From: SYFT01 sp964471115
GTDB lineage: Bacteria; Acidobacteriota; Vicinamibacteria; Vicinamibacterales; SCN-69-37
Direction of reading: 5' to 3'
DNA: 64,000 nucleotides
Assembly: GCA_964471115.1 (NCBI GenBank)
Contig: CAYYFE010000006.1
Location: 1-64,000, forward strand
Shown: in pieces, positions 16,900 through 25,322 of the stretch
Layout: every line of letters begins with the position of its first letter
Numbering within the stretch: position 1 is the first letter of the stretch
The notes under the pieces: model-generated
What the model was told of the DNA's origin: nothing
The model's input: the letters and a program-made list of their open reading frames with translations, nothing else
The model's database searches: none
Made by a program: the position numbers and the translations under genes

Positions 16900-19800
16900 A
16901 GATGGACGGTGCCGGGCCCGCACAACGCCTCGACATCCCGCACAAACCCTTCGCTGGGCCTGATCCGGTGCGACGTCGCCGTGCGGACGCGCAGCCCTCC
17001 GGTGCCCCCCGGCAGATCGACGCACAGGGCGACACGACGGTCGCCCGGGTGCCGTTCGAACACCTCGACGAGCGACCGCAGCCGGTCACGCGCCGCCGCC
17101 TGTCCGGCGAGCACGATCTGCACTTCGCGGACCGTGCGTTCGCGCGCGGCCTCCAGCGTCATGATCTCACTGGCGACCATCTTGCTGGTTTCCTCGTCGC
17201 GTTCGTACTTCCCCCGCACGAGCAACAGCGCATCGTCGGTCACCAGGCTGCCGTACTTGGCGAACGCCTCGGGAAAGACGACCACTTCAGCCTTGCCGGC
17301 TTCATCTTCCAGGTTAAACGCCGCCATGCGGTCGCCGCGTTTGGTCTTCAGCGGGCGCAGCCCCGACACGATGCCGGCCGCCTGCACGTCGGGCTCGGAC
17401 CGCGTCAGCGCCGACACCGGGAACGCGCGGTTCGCGGCGATGACCTCGGCGTACCGCTGCAGCGGATGCCCGCTCATGTACAGGCCGAGCGCTTCCTTCT
17501 CGAACGTCAGGGCCTGGGTTTCGGTCCAGGGCGCCGCGTCGGGCAACACCGCCTGGTCGTCGAGCGGCGCCCCCGCTTCCTCCTCGCCCCCGAACAGACT
17601 CGACTGGCCCTGGTCGCGGTCGCGCTGGTGCCGGCTGCCGTGATCGAGAATGCGATCCACGCCCTGCAGCAGGCGCGGGCGCCAGGCCAGATAGTCGCGG
17701 CCCTGCTCGGGCGACAACAGGTCGCAGGCGCCGGCCTTGATCAGGCACTCGAAGACCTTCTTGTTCGCCAGTCGCAGATCGATCTGCTCCGCCAGCGCAA
17801 ACAGCGATGTGATCCGGCCGCCCATGGCCGCGCGCGCCGCCAGCAGCGACTGCACGGCGCCTTCGCCGACGCCCTTGACGGCGCCCAGCCCGAAGCGCAC
17901 CCCGTCGGGCTGCACGACGAACTGCCACTCGCTGCGGTTGATGTCGGGCGGCAGGATCGGCACGCCCAGCTCCCGGCACTCCGCCAGGTACAACGCGACC
18001 TTGTCGGACGACTGCGACTCGATGGTCAGCAGCGCCGCCATGAAGTGCCTCGGGTAATTGGCCTTGAGGTACGCGGTCTGATACGCCAGCAGGGCGTAGG
18101 TGGTCGAGTGCGACTTGTTGAAGCCGTAGCCGGCGAAGAATTCGATGAACTGGAAGATCTTGGTGGCCTTCTTCTCGCTGATGCCCCGTTCGGCGCAGCC
18201 GGACATGAAGCGCTCGCGCGTGGCGGCCATCTTCTTTTCGTCCTTCTTGCCCATCGCGCGGCGCAGTTCATCGGCCTGCCCCAGCGAAAACCCGGCCAGG
18301 TCGCTGGCCAGGCGCATGACCTGCTCCTGGTACGCGATGATGCCGTACGTCTCCTTGAGCGACGGTTCCATCGCGGGCACGTCGTACTTGATCTCGGCGC
18401 GGCCGTGTTTGCGGTTGATGTAGTCGTCGACGACGCCGGCGCGCAGCGGCCCCGGCCGGTACAACGCGTTGAGGGCGATCAGGTCCTCCAGACACTGCGG
18501 CTTGGCCTTGCGCAGCGTCTCGCGCATGCCCGAACTCTCGAACTGGAAGACGCCGTGTGTCTGGCCGTTGGAAAACAGCTGATACGTCTTCGCGTCGTCG
18601 AGCGGCAGGTGGTCGAGGTCGATCTCGACGCCGGTCGTTTCCTTGATGTGTTTGACGGCGTCATCGAGCAGCGTCAGCGTGCTCAGGCCCAGGAAGTCCA
18701 TCTTGAGCAGGCCCACCCGCTCGACTTCCTTCATGGCCCACTGCGTGGTGATTTCGTCCTTCTGGCTGCGGTACAGCGGCGCGAACTCCACGACCGGCCT
18801 CGGGGCGATGACGACACCGGCGGCGTGCACCGAGGCGTGCCGCGTCATGCCTTCCAGCCGCTTCGCGACCTTCATCAGCTCGCGCACCCGTTCGTCCTTG
18901 CGCTCCAGCTCGGCCAGCGCGGGCACTTCCTCCAGCGCCTTGTCGAGATTCATGTCGAGCGTGCCGGGAATGAGCTTGGCGACCTTGTCGACCTCCGAGA
19001 TCGGGAACTCCATGACGCGGCCGACGTCGCGCACGACGGCGCGGGCCTTCATGGTGCCGAAGGTGATGATCTGCGCGACGTTTTCGCGGCCGTACTTCTG
19101 CGTGACGTACTGGATGACCTCGCCGCGCCGGCGTTCGCAGAAGTCGATGTCGATGTCGGGCAGGGTCACGCGTTCCGGATTGAGGAAGCGCTCGAAGTAC
19201 AGGTCGAAGTGCATCGGATCGACGTCCGTGATGCGCAGGCAGTACGCCACCAGGCTGCCCGCCGCCGATCCACGGCCCGGGCCCACGGGAATCTGCCGCT
19301 CACGCGCGTACCGGATGAAGTCCCACACGATCAGGAAGTACCCGGCGTACTTCATCTTCCGGATCATGTCGATCTCGTAGGTCAGGCGCGTCTCGTACTC
19401 GGCCAGGCTGTGCCGCAGCAGGCCGCCCGCTTCCATCTCCTTCCACCGCCCCAGCCGCTCGGCGAACCCCTGCCGCACGGTGTGTTCGAAATAGGTGTCG
19501 GTCGTGAACCCCGGCGGCACGTCGAACTCGGGCAGGTGGTGCACGTTCGACGGGATGTCGACCTGGCAGCGTTCGGCGATCCGCACGGTGTTGGCCAGCG
19601 CGTCGGGATGATCGCCGAACACGACGGCCATCTCCTCGGCCGTTTTCAGGAAGAACTGGTCGCCGTGGTACCGCAGGCGCTTTTCGTCGCTCGCGTTCTT
19701 GCCGGTGCCGATGCACAGCAGGATGTCGTGCGGATGCTGGTCGGTGTGTTTGAGGTAGTGGACGTCGTTGGTGGCGACCAGCGGCAGGCCGAGATCGCGC

Positions 19801-20381
19801 GCAATCGGCAGCAACCCCGTGTTCACGATCTTCTGTTCCTCGATGCCCTGGTACTGCATCTCGAGGAAGAAGTGCTCCGGCCCGAGAATGTCGCGGTACA
19901 CGGCCGCGGCGTCCAGCGCCTTGCGCGCCTGGTCGGTGCGGATGCCCGTCGCCACCTCGCCCTTGAGGCAGCTGCTCAGGCCGATGAGGCCCTTGCTGTG
20001 TTGCGCCAGCAGCGCCTTGTCGATCCGGGGCTTGTAATAAAACCCTTCGGTGTAGCCGGCCGAGACGAGTTTCATCAGGTTGTGAAACCCCTCGGTCGTC
20101 TCCGACAGCAGCACCAGGTGGTTCGCCGTCTCCCCCGGGGTGCCCGAACGGTCGCGCCGGTCGCCGGGCGCGACGTACACCTCGCAGCCGAGGATCGGCT
20201 TCAGACCGCGTTTCTTGGCTTCGTCGTGGAACGTGACGGCCGAGAACATGTTGCCGTGTTCGGTCACGGCCACGGCCGGCATCTTCAGGGCCGCGACGCG
20301 GTCGAGCAATTCGCCAATCCGGCACGCGCCATCGAGCAGCGAATACTCGGTGTGCAGGTGCAGGTGGACGAACTCGGGCAT
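16893..20381 (-). CDS. dnaE: DNA polymerase III alpha subunit
   Basis: ATG 20381 gives 1162 residues starting MPEFVHLHLHTEYSLLDG, the PHP domain with its His metal ligands. The catalytic acidic motif LPDIDIDFCERRRG, the GPGRGSAAGSLVAYCL palm motif, the finger/HhH region and a C-terminal OB domain follow in normal order. GGGAG sits 5 nt before this ATG; GTG 20393 is the in-frame alternative but overlaps guaA by 10 bp. Length is normal for DnaE1-type polymerases (about 1160). It lies 2 bp after guaA. Confidence 0.97.
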   Translation of the reverse strand: MPEFVHLHLHTEYSLLDGACRIGELLDRVAALKMPAVAVTEHGNMFSAVTFHDEAKKRGLKPILGCEVYVAPGDRRDRSGTPGETANHLVLLSETTEGFHNLMKLVSAGYTEGFYYKPRIDKALLAQHSKGLIGLSSCLKGEVATGIRTDQARKALDAAAVYRDILGPEHFFLEMQYQGIEEQKIVNTGLLPIARDLGLPLVATNDVHYLKHTDQHPHDILLCIGTGKNASDEKRLRYHGDQFFLKTAEEMAVVFGDHPDALANTVRIAERCQVDIPSNVHHLPEFDVPPGFTTDTYFEHTVRQGFAERLGRWKEMEAGGLLRHSLAEYETRLTYEIDMIRKMKYAGYFLIVWDFIRYARERQIPVGPGRGSAAGSLVAYCLRITDVDPMHFDLYFERFLNPERVTLPDIDIDFCERRRGEVIQYVTQKYGRENVAQIITFGTMKARAVVRDVGRVMEFPISEVDKVAKLIPGTLDMNLDKALEEVPALAELERKDERVRELMKVAKRLEGMTRHASVHAAGVVIAPRPVVEFAPLYRSQKDEITTQWAMKEVERVGLLKMDFLGLSTLTLLDDAVKHIKETTGVEIDLDHLPLDDAKTYQLFSNGQTHGVFQFESSGMRETLRKAKPQCLEDLIALNALYRPGPLRAGVVDDYINRKHGRAEIKYDVPAMEPSLKETYGIIAYQEQVMRLASDLAGFSLGQADELRRAMGKKDEKKMAATRERFMSGCAERGISEKKATKIFQFIEFFAGYGFNKSHSTTYALLAYQTAYLKANYPRHFMAALLTIESQSSDKVALYLAECRELGVPILPPDINRSEWQFVVQPDGVRFGLGAVKGVGEGAVQSLLAARAAMGGRITSLFALAEQIDLRLANKKVFECLIKAGACDLLSPEQGRDYLAWRPRLLQGVDRILDHGSRHQRDRDQGQSSLFGGEEEAGAPLDDQAVLPDAAPWTETQALTFEKEALGLYMSGHPLQRYAEVIAANRAFPVSALTRSEPDVQAAGIVSGLRPLKTKRGDRMAAFNLEDEAGKAEVVVFPEAFAKYGSLVTDDALLLVRGKYERDEETSKMVASEIMTLEAARERTVREVQIVLAGQAAARDRLRSLVEVFERHPGDRRVALCVDLPGGTGGLRVRTATSHRIRPSEGFVRDVEALCGPGTVHLR

Positions 20382-20383
20382 GC

Positions 20384-21922
20384 CTACTCCCACTCGATCG
20401 TCGCCGGCGGCTTCGAGCTGATGTCGTACACCACGCGGTTGATCCCGCGCACCTCGTTCACGATGCGCGACGAAATCGTGGCGAGCAGGTCGTGCGGCAG
20501 GCGCGCCCAGTCGGCCGTCATGCCGTCCCGGCTCTCCACCGCGCGAATCGCCACCGTGTATTCGTACGTACGCTCATCCCCCATCACGCCGACGCTCTGA
20601 ACCGGCAGCAGCACCGCAAACGACTGCCACAACTTCCGGTACCACCCGGCGCGCCGCACTTCGTCGGCGACGATGGCATCCGCGGCGCGCAGCAGGGCCA
20701 GCTGCGGCCGGGAGATCGGCCCCAGCAGTCGCACGGCCAGACCCGGCCCCGGGAACGGCTGGCGCCACACGAACTCGTCCTCGAGCCCCAGCGTCGTGCC
20801 GAGCGCGCGGACTTCGTCCTTGAACAGTTCGCGCAGCGGCTCAACGAGCCGGAACTTCATGCGTTCGGGCAGGCCGCCGACGTTGTGATGGCTCTTGATG
20901 ACCGCGGACGGACCGCGGACCGACACACTCTCGATGACGTCGGGATACAAGGTGCCCTGCGCGAGGAACTCGAAGTCGCCCAGCGCCCGGGCCTCCGCCT
21001 CGAACACGTCGATGAACGCGGCGCCGATGATCTTGCGCTTCTGCTCGGGATCGCTGACACCCTCGAGCCGCGAGAGGAACTCATCGGCCGCATCGGCGAA
21101 CACCAGATGCAGCCCGAGCCGTACGAAGCGCTCGCGCACCTGCTGCGCCTCGTTGTGGCGCAGCAGCCCGTTGTCGACGAAGATGCAGGTCAGCCGCGGG
21201 CCGATGGCCTTGTGGATGAGCAGCGCCGCGACGGTCGAGTCGACGCCGCCCGACAGTCCGCACACGACCCGCCCCTCGCCCACCTGCGCCCGGATGCGGG
21301 CCACGCTTTCCTCGACAAATCCCGCCATCGTCCAATCGCCGCGGCATCCGCAGACGCCGAACGCGAAGTTCCGCAGCAGATCGGCACCGTGTTCGGTGTG
21401 CACGACTTCCGGATGGAACAGCAGCGCGTAACACCGCCGCGTGTCGTCGTGCATGGCCGCCACGGGCGCGTTGGCCGATGTGGCGCTCACGGCGAACCCG
21501 GGCGGCGCCGCCGAGACGAAGTCGCCATGGCTGGCCCACACCCGCAGCGACGCGGGCACGCCGGCAAACAAGGCCGAGGTCGAGCCGGCCGCGTCGACGA
21601 TGGCGTGGCCGAACTCGCGGTGCGACGCCCGGGCCACCGCGCCGCCGAACTGCTCCGTCATCACCTGCATGCCGTAGCAGATGCCGAGGATCGGCAGGCC
21701 GAGCGACCAGATGCCGGGGTCGGGCCGCGGCGCGCCCTCCTCCGACAGACTGCGCGGCCCCCCCGACAGGATGATCCCTGCGGGCGCGCGCGCGGCCAGG
21801 ACGCTGGCGGGCGTGTTGAACGGGAGAATCTCCGAGTACACCGAGAGTTCGCGCAGGCGTCGCGCGATCAACTGGGTGTATTGGGATCCGAAATCGAGAA
21901 CGAGGATGGTTTGATGCGTCAC
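20384..21922 (-). CDS. guaA: GMP synthase (glutamine-hydrolysing)
   Basis: GTG 21922 gives 512 residues starting THQTILVLDFGSQYTQLIA. The glutamine amidotransferase domain has Cys82 (LGICYGMQ), His170 and Glu172 (LFHPEVVHTEHG). The ATP pyrophosphatase P-loop is SGGVDST (224-230), and the dimer domain ends in TIEWE. The enzyme makes GMP from XMP. An in-frame extension to 21985 is upstream of the -10 element and unlikely to be coding. The promoter overlaps that of the divergent propeller gene. Confidence 0.97.
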   Translation of the reverse strand: MTHQTILVLDFGSQYTQLIARRLRELSVYSEILPFNTPASVLAARAPAGIILSGGPRSLSEEGAPRPDPGIWSLGLPILGICYGMQVMTEQFGGAVARASHREFGHAIVDAAGSTSALFAGVPASLRVWASHGDFVSAAPPGFAVSATSANAPVAAMHDDTRRCYALLFHPEVVHTEHGADLLRNFAFGVCGCRGDWTMAGFVEESVARIRAQVGEGRVVCGLSGGVDSTVAALLIHKAIGPRLTCIFVDNGLLRHNEAQQVRERFVRLGLHLVFADAADEFLSRLEGVSDPEQKRKIIGAAFIDVFEAEARALGDFEFLAQGTLYPDVIESVSVRGPSAVIKSHHNVGGLPERMKFRLVEPLRELFKDEVRALGTTLGLEDEFVWRQPFPGPGLAVRLLGPISRPQLALLRAADAIVADEVRRAGWYRKLWQSFAVLLPVQSVGVMGDERTYEYTVAIRAVESRDGMTADWARLPHDLLATISSRIVNEVRGINRVVYDISSKPPATIEWE

Positions 21923-21943
21923 AGGCGACCGCGGGAATCCCGA

Positions 21944-21950
21944 TATTATA
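21944..21950. promoter_or_regulatory. Overlapping divergent -10 elements, guaA / propeller gene
   Basis: Plus strand TATTAT (21944-21949) lies 5 nt before GTG 21955. Minus strand TATAAT (21950-21945) lies 22 nt before GTG 21922. The two share five bases. Confidence 0.6.
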
Positions 21951-21954
21951 AGCC

Positions 21955-23091
21955 GTGGGTCCCCGACTGCCGCCCCTGTTCGCACTGCTCTGCTGCGCGC
22001 TGACCGCCGTCACCGCGCAGGAACGCGCGGTGCCTCTGTCGCCTCTCACGCCGATCTGGTCCTCGGCGCTGCCGTTTGGAGAGTCCGTGCGTCTCATTGT
22101 CGGCGAGACGCGCCTGATCGTGGCGGCCGAGTCGCGGCTGGACGCGCTGGCGTGGGCGTCAGGCGCGCCGCAATGGAGCGCGGCGATGGCCGGCACCGCG
22201 ACGCCGCTGGTGGCCGATGGCCGCGTGTTTGCCGCCGCCGACGGTCACATCGCCGCCCTGTCCGAGGTCACCGGCCACGTGGAATGGCGCTGGCCGGCCG
22301 CCGGCGTCACGGCCCCGCTCGCGTACCGCGCGGGCTGGCTGTTCGTGATCACCGCCGACGGGAACGTGACCGGTCTGCGCGCGGCCGATGGCGCGCCGCA
22401 GTGGACCGCCCCGCACCCGCCCGCGCGGCTGGCGGCGCCGCTCACCGTGGACGGCGACGGACTCTTTGGCGTCTTCGACGACGGCTCCCTCGTCGCCTGG
22501 CAGGTCTCGACCGGGCAGGTGCGCTGGACGACGCAGGTGGCGCCGCGGCCGGGGCAGATCCTGGCCGCGCACGGGCGGCTGTACGTGTCGGCCGGCGGGC
22601 GGCTCACCGCGTTCCGTCAACGCGACGGCCGGCCGGAGTGGTCGTTCGCCGTCAACCTGCCGGCCGTCAGCCGGCTGGCGGCCGACGCCACCCACATCTA
22701 TTTCGGCGCGCTGGACAACAGCGTCCGCGCGCACCGGGAACGCGACGGCACGCTGGCCTGGAACGCCAAGCTGAGCGAACGGATCGTGGAAGGCCTGTCG
22801 GCCGATGCGGGCATGGTGCTGGTCCCGCACTCGAACGGCGCGGTGCAGTTGCTCCTGGCGACGTCGGGCCGGCGTGCCGGGACGCTGGCGTCGCCGCTGC
22901 CCGATGCGCGCGGCGCCACGCTGCTGGCCACGGCCGGCGAGGGCGCCGATCTGCGTCTGGCGCGGCTGACGGCCGCCGACCAGTCGCGCACCATCGAGGC
23001 GTTCGCCCGGCGGACGCTGGCGGTTACCCCCGCGTCGACACTGACGGGGACGCCGCTGCCGTGGCCACCGGCGGCGCCGCCGCGTCGGTAA
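21955..23091 (+). CDS. PQQ-type beta-propeller protein, secreted
   Basis: The 378-residue protein has an N-terminal signal peptide (about 1-21, LFALLCCALTAVTAQ) without a clear lipobox and then repeated propeller blades such as DGHIAALSEVTGHVEWRW, DGNVTGLRAADGAPQWTA and DGSLVAWQVSTGQVRWTT. The fold is like BamB and quinoprotein dehydrogenases, but no enzyme motif is seen and BamB lipidation is missing. Function is unknown. Start GTG 21955 lies 5 nt after TATTAT, so the mRNA would be leaderless. Its last 68 bp overlap the convergent aminotransferase gene. Confidence 0.8.
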   Translation: MGPRLPPLFALLCCALTAVTAQERAVPLSPLTPIWSSALPFGESVRLIVGETRLIVAAESRLDALAWASGAPQWSAAMAGTATPLVADGRVFAAADGHIAALSEVTGHVEWRWPAAGVTAPLAYRAGWLFVITADGNVTGLRAADGAPQWTAPHPPARLAAPLTVDGDGLFGVFDDGSLVAWQVSTGQVRWTTQVAPRPGQILAAHGRLYVSAGGRLTAFRQRDGRPEWSFAVNLPAVSRLAADATHIYFGALDNSVRAHRERDGTLAWNAKLSERIVEGLSADAGMVLVPHSNGAVQLLLATSGRRAGTLASPLPDARGATLLATAGEGADLRLARLTAADQSRTIEAFARRTLAVTPASTLTGTPLPWPPAAPPRR

Positions 23092-24292
23092 GCGCCGCGG
23101 CCAACCGCCGCGCGCCCTCCTGCATCCGCTCGGGCGAGGCGGACGAAAACGACAGGCGAATGAAGCGGCGTTCCTGACCCGACACAAAAAACGCGCTGCC
23201 GGCCACGTAGATGACGCCGCGCGCCTGCGCAAACGGCAGCAACACGTCGCCGTCGACGGCCCCGGTCAGTTGCGCCCAGAGGAAGAAGCCGCCGCGCGGC
23301 GCCGACCAGGCCAGCGCCCCCGGGCATGCGCTCGACAACGCGGACGCCATCGCGTCACGCTGCGCCTGGTAGTGACGCCGCAGGACCGGCACCTGCGCCG
23401 CGAGCACGCCGCGCCGGATGGCCTGATCGACGATCTGCTGCGCCAGCCCTCCCGTGCAGAGATCGGCCGCCTGCTTGGCCACCTCGAACTTCGCCGTCAG
23501 CGCGGGCGCCGCATGCATCCACGCCACGCGCACGCCGGGCGCGAGCGTCTTGGAGAAGCTGCTGAGATAGATCACCCGCCCCTCGGTGTCATCGGCGGCA
23601 ATGGGCCGTGTCTCCGATTCGCGCGTCACGTCCTCGAAGTACAGATCCCGGTAGGGATCGTCCTCCACGATCAGCAGCTGGTTGCGCGCGGCCCAGTCGA
23701 GCAGACGCCGGCGTTTGTCGAGGCTGATGAGCAGCCCGGTCGGGTTCTGGAAGTTGGGCACGACGTAGAGGCACTTGACCGTGCGCCCCTCGGCGCGCAC
23801 GCGGACCAGCGTGCGGTCCAGCGCCTCGAGGTCGAGGCCGTCGGCCTCCTGCGCCACACCGACCAGCTCCGCGCCCACGTTCCGAAACGCCGTGATCGCG
23901 CCGGTATACGACGGCAGTTCGACCAACACGACGTCGCCGGGATCGAGCAGCACACGCGCCAGCAGATCCAGCCCCTGCTGCGACCCGTTGGTCACCGTCA
24001 GCCGATCGGGATGGCTGGTGATCCCGCGCTCGGCCAGCAGGCCGGTCAGGCTTTCGAGCAAGGGGCGCAGGCCGCGTGTGGCGCCGTACTGCAACACCGT
24101 GCCCTGCCGGCCGCTCAGCAGATCGTCGGCGATGGCCCGGAACGCGTCCCACGGGAAGGTCGACTCGGACGGATACCCGGGCGCAAACGACACCATGTCG
24201 CGGGCGTCGGCCAGCACCGTGCCCATCTTGCGGATGGCCGACTCGCGCATCGACTGCCCGGCGCGGGAGAAAAACGCATCAAACGTGATCAT
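23024..24292 (-). CDS. PLP-dependent aminotransferase (fold type I)
   Basis: ATG 24292 gives 422 residues. SFSKTLAPGVRVAWMHA holds the PLP-binding Lys, and VPNFQNPTGLLISLDKRRR and EDDPYRDLYFE are class I/II aminotransferase motifs. It is closest in look to the LysN/2-aminoadipate and MocR-catalytic group, but has no GntR DNA-binding domain. The substrate cannot be told. The start overlaps the stop of the upstream membrane-protein gene (ATGA). Its C-terminal coding end overlaps the convergent propeller gene by 68 bp. Confidence 0.88.
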   Translation of the reverse strand: MITFDAFFSRAGQSMRESAIRKMGTVLADARDMVSFAPGYPSESTFPWDAFRAIADDLLSGRQGTVLQYGATRGLRPLLESLTGLLAERGITSHPDRLTVTNGSQQGLDLLARVLLDPGDVVLVELPSYTGAITAFRNVGAELVGVAQEADGLDLEALDRTLVRVRAEGRTVKCLYVVPNFQNPTGLLISLDKRRRLLDWAARNQLLIVEDDPYRDLYFEDVTRESETRPIAADDTEGRVIYLSSFSKTLAPGVRVAWMHAAPALTAKFEVAKQAADLCTGGLAQQIVDQAIRRGVLAAQVPVLRRHYQAQRDAMASALSSACPGALAWSAPRGGFFLWAQLTGAVDGDVLLPFAQARGVIYVAGSAFFVSGQERRFIRLSFSSASPERMQEGARRLAAALTDAAAPPVATAAASPSVSTRG

Positions 24293-25302
24293 GCTCGTGA
24301 CACCCAGAGCGCCGGCGGCTCGTCGAGCGCCGGATCCACAAAACGGCGGTACTGGCTCTGGTACGCGCTCCACGCCGCCAGGGCCATGTAATCAAAGACC
24401 AGGCCGCGCACCAGCCAGGCGGCCATCTGCAAGGGTACTACCGCCAGCCCCACGATGGGGACCCAGGCAATCAGCGCCAGCCCGGCCGTCGCCAGCAGCG
24501 ACGCGGCCCACGCCAGCGCGCCCAACGCCGTCACCACCCCGAACACGCCGGCCACCTGGCGGGCGTCGTGCCGGACAAACGCCGCGAGCCGCGACACCGC
24601 GCGGCGCAGGCCGACGTCCTCGGTGACGACGATGACCTGGATGAGGACGTAAGCCAGATTGATGGCCCCCAGCACCACGGCGGTGGCGGCCAGGGCGATG
24701 ACCGTGCCGAGACTGCCCAGCGCGCTCCACGGCCCCCCCACCATCAGCAGGAACAGCGCCCACACACCGCTGAGCGTGACGAGCCCGACGATCGCGTAGG
24801 CCAGACAGAGCCACGCGCCCAGCCGCAGGAACCGGCCGCCAAACCGCGCCATCCCGGCAAAGAGCCCCGCCAGTGAAAACACCGCCGCTGCGCGCCAGAG
24901 ACCCGTGGTGAACGGGCCGCGCTGCGTGGCGTCCGCGCGCGATTCGGCGTCCACCAGCAACGCGCCGGCGCCGGCCTGCATGAGGAACACCACGGTCGCG
25001 CCACCGACCGCCACCAGGCCGACCGCAACGAGGAACGTGACGAGGGCTTCGGGGCGCCCAGCGAGGGACGCCGCCACCAGTCCCGTCGCGGCGCGCAGAT
25101 CCTCGGCCAGCCATCCGCCCATGTCGCCGCCGACGAGCACGGCGGCCACGAAGATGCCACCGACGACCGGCACGGCCACCGCCGCGCGATACGTCGCGAC
25201 CACGAGGAACTGGAAGAGGACCAGCGGCCAGTTGGCCGCGGCGATGCAGGCCCCGCGCGTCAGCGCCGCGCGCAACGGAAGGCCGCCAAGGCTGCCGCGC
25301 AT
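24289..25302 (-). CDS. Multi-pass membrane protein of unknown function
   Basis: The 337-residue protein has about six or seven hydrophobic segments (for example near residues 22-58, 85-112, 160-190, 195-228 and 258-300) and short polar loops. No catalytic or transport motif stands out; the general pattern resembles poorly characterised integral membrane families. It is coupled to the aminotransferase gene by an ATGA overlap. TATACT ends 7 nt before ATG 25302, so translation is probably leaderless, and that element overlaps a -10-like sequence for the divergent kinase. Confidence 0.7.
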   Translation of the reverse strand: MRGSLGGLPLRAALTRGACIAAANWPLVLFQFLVVATYRAAVAVPVVGGIFVAAVLVGGDMGGWLAEDLRAATGLVAASLAGRPEALVTFLVAVGLVAVGGATVVFLMQAGAGALLVDAESRADATQRGPFTTGLWRAAAVFSLAGLFAGMARFGGRFLRLGAWLCLAYAIVGLVTLSGVWALFLLMVGGPWSALGSLGTVIALAATAVVLGAINLAYVLIQVIVVTEDVGLRRAVSRLAAFVRHDARQVAGVFGVVTALGALAWAASLLATAGLALIAWVPIVGLAVVPLQMAAWLVRGLVFDYMALAAWSAYQSQYRRFVDPALDEPPALWVSRA

Positions 25303-25309
25303 CCGTGCG

Positions 25310-25317
25310 AGTATAGC
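25310..25317. promoter_or_regulatory. Overlapping divergent -10 elements, membrane protein / kinase
   Basis: Minus strand TATACT (25315-25310) lies 7 nt before ATG 25302. Plus strand TATAGC (25312-25317) lies 5 nt before GTG 25323 but lacks the final T. The whole gap between the genes is 20 bp. Confidence 0.5.
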
Positions 25318-25322
25318 CCACG

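Noticed and set aside
16623..20600. 1325-residue open frame antisense to dnaE
   Set aside because: It lies opposite a full-length conserved dnaE, is rich in Arg, His and Gln and shows no domain; it is a shadow of third-position GC bias.
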